Below are positions 58,997 through 64,000 of a stretch of DNA of 64,000 nt, piece by piece. The DNA is taken from NCBI GenBank assembly GCA_029975215.1, contig JARKPO010000005.1:1-64000 (forward strand). Reading direction: 5' to 3'. The notes under the pieces were generated by a model. It saw only the letters and a list, made by a program, of their open reading frames with translations. It made no database searches and was not told the origin of the DNA. The position numbers were made by a program, and so were the translations under genes. This DNA comes from Levilinea sp. Its GTDB lineage: Bacteria > Chloroflexota > Anaerolineae > Anaerolineales > Anaerolineaceae. The stretch's first letter is position 1, and each line of letters starts with the position of its first letter.

Positions 58997-59049
58997 AAAG
59001 GAGGAACCACAAACCACCCGATAAACGGGTATGCCTGTGTTCCTCCTTT
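58997..59049 (-). terminator. Terminator after the OB-fold gene
   Basis: On the minus strand AAAGGAGGAA-CACA pairs with TGTGGTTCCTCCTTT, enclosing an inner CCCG/CGGG stem, and TTTTTG follows. One arm contains a ribosome-binding-like AAAGGAGG, so it could also mask translation. Confidence 0.6.
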
Positions 59050-59164
59050 GACCCCGAAGCGCTGTGCTTCAGGTAGAAAAACCGAACCGGATCCGCGCGA
59101 GGTTAGGTTTTATCGCATATGCGGCCGAGACCTGGTTTCCCAGGGATTGCGACCCGCGGCGAGA

Positions 59165-59602
59165 TTATTCAGCGGTTAGGGATGGTTTCGGCTTTTTCTC
59201 TGTGTTATTGCCGTTGTCCATGACGATCAAACGGCGGGCAACGATCTCGATGGCGTTGCGGTCAATCTGCACCTGGTTCGGCTTGAGCCCGGTGGCTTCC
59301 ACCTGAAACTCGTTATTGCTTTGCTTGTGAGCCTTTTCGAGAAACTCTTCCAGGCTCTCCTTGAAATCGCGGGATTGGATGAATCCGTGCACCCGCAGGC
59401 GCATCCCGCGGTGGATCTGGATCAGCCCGTTTGCGCCGCCGTTCACACGCACGTTGACGTAGTCGCCGCTGTCGCGTTCGGCATCCAGTTTCTTTGCGGG
59501 CATATCGCTGTCGCGATACACACCCAGACGGAAGAAGAGATCATCCGTGTACTTCCACGGTTCCCGGACGACAATACCTTCTAAAATGACTTCGTTGATC
59601 AA
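59165..59602 (-). CDS. OB-fold single-stranded DNA-binding-like protein
   Basis: The 145-aa protein has SSB-like strands: MINEVILEGIVVREPWKYTDD, LFFRLGVYRD, DYVNVRVNGG and RGMRLRVHGFIQSRD. A basic C-terminal tail replaces the usual acidic tip (KKPKPSLTAE). It is a divergent second SSB or primosomal-type OB protein. It leads the replication operon behind a promoter and leader hairpin (59652-59747). Confidence 0.7.
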   Translation of the reverse strand: MINEVILEGIVVREPWKYTDDLFFRLGVYRDSDMPAKKLDAERDSGDYVNVRVNGGANGLIQIHRGMRLRVHGFIQSRDFKESLEEFLEKAHKQSNNEFQVEATGLKPNQVQIDRNAIEIVARRLIVMDNGNNTEKKPKPSLTAE

Positions 59603-59651
59603 TCGCTCCTCCAGTTAGCGGCTTATTGGGCCATGAAAATCGGTTAAACAG

Positions 59652-59695
59652 GTTGGCCGGACGGTTGCTCAGGGGATAAGCAATGTCCGGCCAAC
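59652..59695 (-). promoter_or_regulatory. Leader hairpin A in front of the OB-fold gene
   Basis: GTTGGCCGGAC (59652-59662) pairs with GTCCGGCCAAC (59685-59695), with inner TTGCT/AGCAA. It lies between a -10 box (TATAAT, minus strand, 59742-59747) and the start at 59602. On the minus strand its GGCCGGACATT...GTCCGGCC frame matches hairpin B at 61377-61410. Confidence 0.55.
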
Positions 59696-59741
59696 GGGGA
59701 AAATAGCGTGCAATAGAAGGGGTATTCAGTTGTTCGAGATC

Positions 59742-59747
59742 ATTATA
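59742..59747 (-). promoter_or_regulatory. -10 box of the replication operon
   Basis: TATAAT on the minus strand, about 140 bases before the OB-fold gene. Confidence 0.5.
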
Positions 59748-59789
59748 GCGATCTATCTGATCTCATCCTAGATAGCCCAGGAAAACAGG

Positions 59790-60230
59790 TCAGTGTGTCA
59801 GTGCTCTCAGTTTGGCGATCCCAGTTTGGGAGACAATCACGTCTGGGACTACGGAGGGGAAGAGTATGGAAAGGTCGGCGGAAACCGTGACCTGCACCAT
59901 GTTTTCCCCGCCACTCACCTGAATGCCGGTGACATATGCATGGACGCCCTTGTTGGAGAGGCCGGCTGAATTGAGCGAGGCATAGGATTGGGCGTTCGAC
60001 CAGGTCTTTCCAGTGGGTACAAGGCTGCCACTGTCTTGAAACGTGCGCGCATTGATTTCAGCCGATGCTGCCACGGCAGCCGCATCCGCGGCTTTTGCCA
60101 CTTCGGAGATGGCATAGAAATACCGGCCCAGTTCAATGGCAAGCGCAAAGGTTGGCACAAGCACAAAGCCAATGAACACCGCCCAAAAGGTCATGGTGTA
60201 CCCGCGCCGGTCACGCTGCAGCCGGTTCAC
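59790..60230 (-). CDS. TadG-like pilus assembly protein
   Basis: The 146-aa protein begins NRLQRDRRGYTMTFWAVFIGFVLVP, a prepilin-like N-terminus with one membrane helix. KAADAAAVAAS follows, typical of Flp-pilus TadG N-terminal regions. No VWA domain is present, so it is a minimal form. GTG start overlaps the TadE stop by one base (TAGTG). Confidence 0.8.
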   Translation of the reverse strand: MNRLQRDRRGYTMTFWAVFIGFVLVPTFALAIELGRYFYAISEVAKAADAAAVAASAEINARTFQDSGSLVPTGKTWSNAQSYASLNSAGLSNKGVHAYVTGIQVSGGENMVQVTVSADLSILFPSVVPDVIVSQTGIAKLRALTH

Positions 60231-60640
60231 TACCAGCCTTCCTGGCGGAAAGTTGACTCAGCCCTGACAATAAAGGTCTGGCCGGGAAGTCCGGGGAATA
60301 GGCTCGTTAGTGGCGAAAGGAAATTGGTCACCGAACCGCTGACCTGGATCTGGAGAATACTGCCGGCGCTGCCACCGGGCGCGAGTACCGAAACAGAGGG
60401 ATTCTGGACTATCCCCGCCGCTGAGATGGATGACCGGGCCGCGCTGGTGGCGTAACAGGCCGGGCAGGTTTGGGCCACGCTGCCCATTCGAGCGCCGTGT
60501 CGTGCGGCAGCCTGAACTGCCTGTTGGGCATAAATTACCATTCCCAGGTTGACGATCGCCAGCATGACCAGAATCGCAATCGGGGTCGTGATAGCCGCCT
60601 CCAGCATCTCAATCCCGCGATGATCATTTAGGAAACGCAT
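60230..60640 (-). CDS. TadE-like pseudopilin
   Basis: The 136-aa protein starts MRFLNDHRGIEMLEAAITTP. The prepilin site G^IEMLE has Glu at +5, followed by a hydrophobic helix and QAVQAAARHGARMGS, as in TadE. Start 60640 is chosen because GGAGG lies 6 bases upstream; a GTG at 60679 lies in the loop of the preceding hairpin. It shares its leader peptide RFL(K/N)DHRGIE with the Flp pilin. Confidence 0.82.
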   Translation of the reverse strand: MRFLNDHRGIEMLEAAITTPIAILVMLAIVNLGMVIYAQQAVQAAARHGARMGSVAQTCPACYATSAARSSISAAGIVQNPSVSVLAPGGSAGSILQIQVSGSVTNFLSPLTSLFPGLPGQTFIVRAESTFRQEGW

Positions 60641-60653
60641 AAACCTCCGTTTG

Positions 60654-60689
60654 GGTTCTGCCGGCGTTTTTTCTTTCACCGGCAGAACC
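60654..60689 (-). other. 11-bp hairpin between pilin and TadE genes
   Basis: GGTTCTGCCGG (60654-60664) pairs perfectly with CCGGCAGAACC (60679-60689). No U-tract on the minus strand. A processing or stabilising hairpin could raise pilin mRNA above that of tadE. Confidence 0.6.
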
Positions 60690-60696
60690 GCTGGGA

Positions 60697-60843
60697 TTAG
60701 ATCTTGCCGGCAATGTCGGTGACGATTGCGGCGATGTTGGCGCCGAGCAGGCGATACGCGCCATAGGCGACTAGAACGACCACTGCGATGATCAGAGCAA
60801 CTTCGGTCGACTCGATGCCCCGATGGTCTTTCAAGAAACGCAA
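60697..60843 (-). CDS. flp: Flp-type pilin, 48 aa
   Basis: This very short gene uses a TTG start at 60843 behind AAAGGAGGTGA. The product RFLKDHRGIESTEVALIIAV, then a hydrophobic helix and GANIAAIVTDIAGKI, is a typical type IVb Flp pilin. Cleavage is expected after Gly in HRG^IESTE (Glu +5). The prepilin peptidase gene lies 16 bases upstream. Confidence 0.85.
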   Translation of the reverse strand: MRFLKDHRGIESTEVALIIAVVVLVAYGAYRLLGANIAAIVTDIAGKI

Positions 60844-60859
60844 ATCAGATCACCTCCTT

Positions 60860-61354
60860 TCATTTCAGGGTGAGGGGAACGATGGTGTAAAGCAGGGTTC
60901 CCAAGAAAATAGAGAAAACGTAGGGGACGGATGTTTGCTTGCGAAAGTACGCTACCAGGCCTTGAATTCCGCCAACCAGGGTGATGGGAAGCAGGACAAT
61001 CGGATTGCCAGATGCCAGAATGACTGCGGCCATCAGCTTCATATCCGCTCCACCCATTTTGTCCAGATCCCATAGAAACCAGATGAATAAGAGCGTCAGG
61101 CAGAGTATCGTGGAAGCGGGTTCGAAAATCGCCGCGAAGACTGACAAAACGACCGCAAAGGATCGCCGCTGAGTTGTGATTGTCATTTCTGCAACCAAGC
61201 AGAGAATAACAGTCAGGAGTGCCGGCATCCAAAGGCCACGGAAAACAGCATATGCTCCCGATCCAAGCAGCGTAGTTAGCGTCAGCCAGGCTGGAACTTC
61301 GCGGAAGCGCAGATCAAAGTATGTGGCGATAAGAAGGAGAGCGCATATCAGCAT
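60860..61354 (-). CDS. TadV/CpaA-type prepilin peptidase (A24)
   Basis: The 164-aa polytopic protein has about five membrane segments. The two catalytic Asp motifs are YFDLRFREVP and GGADMKLMA, as in A24 aspartic prepilin peptidases. It lacks the N-methylation domain of PilD, as TadV does. It would process the Flp, TadE and TadG-like proteins encoded directly downstream. No TadA ATPase or TadB/C is visible in the window. Confidence 0.85.
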   Translation of the reverse strand: MLICALLLIATYFDLRFREVPAWLTLTTLLGSGAYAVFRGLWMPALLTVILCLVAEMTITTQRRSFAVVLSVFAAIFEPASTILCLTLLFIWFLWDLDKMGGADMKLMAAVILASGNPIVLLPITLVGGIQGLVAYFRKQTSVPYVFSIFLGTLLYTIVPLTLK

Positions 61355-61376
61355 AGGATGGGCCTTAAAAAATATA

Positions 61377-61410
61377 GGCCAGACACCACCTGGGTGGTAA
61401 ATGTCTGGCC
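61377..61410 (-). promoter_or_regulatory. Leader hairpin B / attenuator before the prepilin peptidase gene
   Basis: GGCCAGACA (61377-61385) pairs with TGTCTGGCC (61402-61410), with inner ACCACC/GGTGGT. On the minus strand TATATTTTTT follows, making a terminator between the promoter and the gene, hence a possible attenuator. Outer frame matches hairpin A (59652-59695). Confidence 0.6.
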
Positions 61411-61433
61411 GACGATTTGGTAGATGCGTCTAT

Positions 61434-61439
61434 ATTATA
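61434..61439 (-). promoter_or_regulatory. -10 box of the pilin operon
   Basis: TATAAT on the minus strand about 80 bases before the prepilin peptidase start. Confidence 0.5.
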
Positions 61440-61529
61440 GAGATCAAAATTGCCTTATCCTAGCAGGAGCATATTAATATTTATGGCCAATTCTTTTCCC
61501 AACCAAAAATGATCTTAAAAAATTTGGTA

Positions 61530-61748
61530 CTATACGCTCATCCACGGCAAATTTAAGTTTGGACCATATATGTGATTATTGTGAATGTAAAATTTTCCTG
61601 AATCTTTTGGTCCATAAATATATCCATTTTGAATATAGTAACGTCCACTATTTAACGGGCCAAAAATGTATCCGTTCTGAATATAGAATTCTCCAGACAT
61701 TTTTGAGCCGTATATGTAATTATTGTTAATGTAATAACCGGTGTACAT
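61530..61748 (-). CDS. Four-repeat beta-flower-like protein
   Basis: The 72-aa protein consists almost wholly of four 16-residue repeats of the form (Y/F)YI-x-N-x-YI(Y/F)G-xxxSG: YYINNNYIYGSKMSGE, FYIQNGYIFGPLNSGR, YYIQNGYIYGPKDSGK, FYIHNNHIYGPN. This is the pattern of the small 4-fold beta-flower fold. GGGAGG precedes the ATG. Very Tyr/Asn-rich and AT-rich. No signal peptide. Function unknown. Confidence 0.75.
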   Translation of the reverse strand: MYTGYYINNNYIYGSKMSGEFYIQNGYIFGPLNSGRYYIQNGYIYGPKDSGKFYIHNNHIYGPNLNLPWMSV

Positions 61749-61807
61749 CCCATCCTCCCATAGCGTTAACCAGTATTCTGAAAAAAAGGTTTTATAGCCA
61801 AGATTTT

Positions 61808-62218
61808 TTAAATCCGTTTATCTAGGAGCTTGCTTGAACGAGGCATAGATGAAATCCCAAGTTTCCTTTTTTGAGATTTAGTGAGAGGCAATGATCTTTG
61901 TACGATGGTTACAATAATCAAAACGAGAAAAGACAGGAAAATTGATGTGTTCACAGGCGTGGTAGAAAGACCAACGTGTAAGCGGGCTGGCATGCGACCG
62001 AAAGCATATAAGACAACTTCCCAAGAAGAGAAAATCAACGCGGCAACCAGCGAAGCGGAGAGAAAAGGGTAAAAGTGTTTTCTGCGGTCCACGATGTAAG
62101 CAGCCAGGCGCATAATCGTTGCAAATGTGAGCCATAAAAGGAGGATGGCAAATAGAGGTGAAATTTCCCAACCTGATTCGATCAATGGTAGCAGCCAGTA
62201 CTGATTAGGGGCAAACAT
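61808..62218 (-). CDS. Small three-span membrane protein
   Basis: The 136-aa protein has three membrane segments (about 20-42, 52-72, 88-108) and a basic cytoplasmic tail (LTKSQKRKLGISS). GGAGGAAAA precedes ATG 62218. No family recognised. Lies between two small hypothetical genes in the element. Confidence 0.65.
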   Translation of the reverse strand: MFAPNQYWLLPLIESGWEISPLFAILLLWLTFATIMRLAAYIVDRRKHFYPFLSASLVAALIFSSWEVVLYAFGRMPARLHVGLSTTPVNTSIFLSFLVLIIVTIVQRSLPLTKSQKRKLGISSMPRSSKLLDKRI

Positions 62219-62240
62219 ATTTTTCCTCCTGATCGATTGA

Positions 62241-62465
62241 TTAGCGAACCTTCTTCACTTTTACCCGATCGTTCATACCACTCACCTGAAGGTAAAAACT
62301 ACCCTGATCTTCGATGATCTGAGCAGCTGGTCGATAGGCATAGTGGTAATGGTATTTGTATTCGGCCTGTTCCCATATTTGCCCAGTGGTGAATTTGAAC
62401 ACGCGACCGCCATCGAAACCATGAAACGAACCTTCGAGATTACTATCTACTATGATCCTCATCAT
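62241..62465 (-). CDS. Small conserved hypothetical protein
   Basis: The 74-aa beta-rich protein (GRVFKFTTGQIWEQAEYKYHYH) has aromatic- and His-rich strands. AAAGGAG precedes adjacent ATG codons 62465 and 62462. Similar short proteins occur alone in many bacteria; function unknown. It lies 45 bases after the E1-like gene. Confidence 0.6.
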   Translation of the reverse strand: MMRIIVDSNLEGSFHGFDGGRVFKFTTGQIWEQAEYKYHYHYAYRPAAQIIEDQGSFYLQVSGMNDRVKVKKVR

Positions 62466-62510
62466 TTCTCCTTTGGTTGGACCTGCTTCAGACTAGAAGC
62501 TCTCGAGGCC

Positions 62511-63893
62511 TTATATGTGGATCAGTCCAGGGTTGAACAAATCCAGACAGGATCGATTTGGAACCACGCAGCTCAATATAGAAGAAGAGCGCAAATCACC
62601 ATCGATTAGCTCATCGATGCTCTCGCCGATGATGAGGCGGAGGACTTGGGCAATCACGAGCGTCGAAGCGACAGCCCCTACAAAAGAAGCGCCTACGCTG
62701 TGACCCGCCAGTTCTATCAAGCCGCAACGATCTGCCCCCTTTTCAAGGAGATCCTGGTAGGCCGGCTGCGTGATGAGGGGGACGGGTGAATAGCTCCCTT
62801 CATTTGTGGATTTCCAGCATTGATCAGCCGGTCGGCTTCCAGGAAAGGTATGGATCTTCAACGCCAAGTATTCTTGGGTTCCCTTTCCTAGACCTGCCTC
62901 GATGATCCGTTTAAACCCCACTTTATCCAGCACCCGGCGTGCCTCAATATTGTCGACGCCGCACAGGACTAAAGCCGGCTCACTGTCACTGATGTTGAAA
63001 TCTCCAGCAAATATACGTTCGATGAGCGACGTCTGGAAGCCGCGTTCTTCGCACCAGGCTGCCATTGCCCTCGTTTTCTTTACTCCAACGAGCGCTGAGT
63101 TGGTTAAAAGGGAGGTGCTATCATTTGCATCTTCTAGTGAATCAATGTCCTGCAAAACGAGATTTACTTTACTCCCCACTGGATAGGGCAGGAAGCCTAG
63201 CGTCCACAAATACGCCTGCCCAAGATGACCGAGACCGATCAGCCATAATTTGGCGGGTAGATATTCTAATCTTGGGCCTGGCTCTGCGGTTTGCCAGTTG
63301 GCCGTTGCGCTGGGCTGCCATAAAGATAATCCAACTGAGCGATACCCCGCCAATGGGCTGTCGCCGCGGATCCATTGGAAAGCCTCTGAAACTGCCATCG
63401 CGCCGGCCAGAACGCCTGCGGGCGTGAAGGTTTCTTCCATTGAGAAGGAGATTGGATCACAGGCTGGGAGTACGCCGCCATTCCAACCCTGAACTACCGG
63501 CCGGATGGCAAACCCGGTCGAGGTGTTTTTCGGGATGCCATCACCGAAATAGATCCACGGCAAGCCGGCTGGTAGCTCACTGACAATCTGCCCTTGAAGA
63601 TCTTGAGTAGCCTCGGCCAGCGTAGAACAACCCCGCCAGGGAATGGATAATGGAATATCCAGATCCCCAGCAACCTGCACGCCGCCCAGAAAGCAGCGCC
63701 GGCCTGTGTTGACTGCGGTGAGAAGAGCAGCTTGATATGCGGGTGAGGCAGCAGACCCACGGCGCACCTGTATTCCCATCCGGTATTGCGCCAATATTTG
63801 TTGTGCTTCTTCGACCGATTTTGCTTCGCCCGAATCCATCATCAACTTAACCAACCGGTGCAGACGATTGCTTTGAATCATGTTCTCTGCCAT
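62511..63893 (-). CDS. E1/ThiF-like adenylyltransferase-fold protein
   Basis: At least 460 aa. A Rossmann ATP-binding core begins at KLWLIGLGHLGQAYLW, with QDIDSLEDANDSTSLLT corresponding to the E1/ThiF Asp and Arg-finger region and VLCGVDNIEARR. An N-terminal 200-residue domain is unassigned. The CxxC zinc pairs of ThiF are not evident. Start 63893 (MAENMIQSN) has GGAG 6 bases upstream, but the frame stays open to the window edge, so a longer protein is possible. E2- or JAB-like partners may lie beyond 64,000. Confidence 0.68.
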   Translation of the reverse strand: MAENMIQSNRLHRLVKLMMDSGEAKSVEEAQQILAQYRMGIQVRRGSAASPAYQAALLTAVNTGRRCFLGGVQVAGDLDIPLSIPWRGCSTLAEATQDLQGQIVSELPAGLPWIYFGDGIPKNTSTGFAIRPVVQGWNGGVLPACDPISFSMEETFTPAGVLAGAMAVSEAFQWIRGDSPLAGYRSVGLSLWQPSATANWQTAEPGPRLEYLPAKLWLIGLGHLGQAYLWTLGFLPYPVGSKVNLVLQDIDSLEDANDSTSLLTNSALVGVKKTRAMAAWCEERGFQTSLIERIFAGDFNISDSEPALVLCGVDNIEARRVLDKVGFKRIIEAGLGKGTQEYLALKIHTFPGSRPADQCWKSTNEGSYSPVPLITQPAYQDLLEKGADRCGLIELAGHSVGASFVGAVASTLVIAQVLRLIIGESIDELIDGDLRSSSILSCVVPNRSCLDLFNPGLIHI

Positions 63894-64000
63894 GCTAACT
63901 CCATCTACCGATATAAAAGAACGTCGCTGCATCTCGACCCAGATGGGATCGCCACTTGTGATTGCCCTGATATTCGTATACGCCCAGCTGGTTTGTCGCG

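Larger units (their letters stand above)
18121..64000. mobile_element. Integrative element(s) beside tRNA-Ser; right end not in window
   Basis: From tRNA-Ser to the window end the content is accessory: two large serine recombinases, XRE regulators, an excisionase-type HTH, a quorum-sensing cassette, a defence island, a replication/repair set (sliding clamp, SSB, Rad52-like, RadC, exonuclease) and a Tad-type pilin set. Base composition shifts sharply between blocks. I found no second copy of the tRNA 3' end, so the right boundary probably lies beyond 64,000. Two nested or tandem elements (18.1-21.9 kb and onward) are possible. Confidence 0.8.

Noticed and set aside
18121..64000. CRISPR array
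   Set aside because: No regularly spaced direct repeats with unique spacers; the only regular repeats are the two short ComA-like arrays.
63895..64000. C-terminal end of another minus-strand gene (frame ending GRWS, stop just before ATG 63893)
   Set aside because: Only 35 codons visible, and the E1-like frame is itself open across the same stretch; cannot decide between them.

Overview
The window looks like a bacterial chromosome of the phylum Chloroflexota (Anaerolineae-like). This is inferred from gene content and style: a rpmG/tRNA-Trp/secE/nusG/rplKAJL block, a LexA whose autoregulatory site has the GAAC-N4-GTTC form, several promoters that place ATG about 7 nt after the -10 box, and large Cys-rich serine recombinases. 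No 16S or marker tree was possible.

Region 1 (1-18,120) is core chromosome. It holds the end of tuf, rpmG, tRNA-Trp, secE, nusG, rplK, rplA, an L10-type leader with attenuator, rplJ and rplL. Then come lexA, a single-domain response regulator, a DUF3267-type metalloprotease, a CitE-like lyase, a PP2C phosphatase with an FHA/VWA protein, an NfeD/stomatin pair, a GNAT acetyltransferase, a membrane protein behind an SOS-like promoter, an OmpR-type two-component pair, an RNase D-like/HRDC protein with a beta-CASP nuclease, and tRNA-Ser(CGA).

Region 2 (18,120 to past the window end) is a mobile element of at least 46 kb, or two nested ones, next to tRNA-Ser. It opens with a large serine recombinase whose reading frame runs through the tRNA. 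An XRE regulator and a DUF3883-type nuclease-like protein follow, then a second large serine recombinase with two small companions.

The standout is 24,622-28,906. It is a four-gene operon with the content of the Bacillus ComQXPA quorum-sensing system: a 68-aa peptide with Trp third from its C-terminus (ComX-like), an isoprenyl-synthase homologue (ComQ-like), a polytopic PDZ-containing histidine kinase (ComP-like) and a 210-aa NarL/LuxR regulator (ComA-like). Two arrays of the ComA-box palindrome TTGCGG-N4-CCGCAA have identical internal spacing. One precedes the comX-like gene and the other precedes the operon of the second recombinase. The simplest model is a prenylated-peptide quorum signal that amplifies itself and controls mobilisation of the element.

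Region 3 (30,467-45,498) is a plus-strand defence-type island. It holds a type III restriction-like helicase/nuclease, a wHTH protein, a Fic protein, a type III-like DNA methyltransferase with an AT-rich central block, a PHP-AAA protein, a TPR/propeller/VRR-NUC protein and a PLD-helicase.

Region 4 (45,568-64,000) lies entirely on the minus strand and resembles an integrative-element backbone. It holds a methylase-helicase fusion, a P-loop kinase, a PIN protein with a partner, sliding clamp, DEDD exonuclease, RadC, SSB, a SWIM-Rad52-like protein and a second OB-fold protein. It also has a compact Tad-type pilin set (prepilin peptidase, Flp pilin, TadE, TadG), a four-repeat beta-flower-like protein and an E1/ThiF-like protein. 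Long hairpins without U-tracts sit in many of its intergenic gaps.
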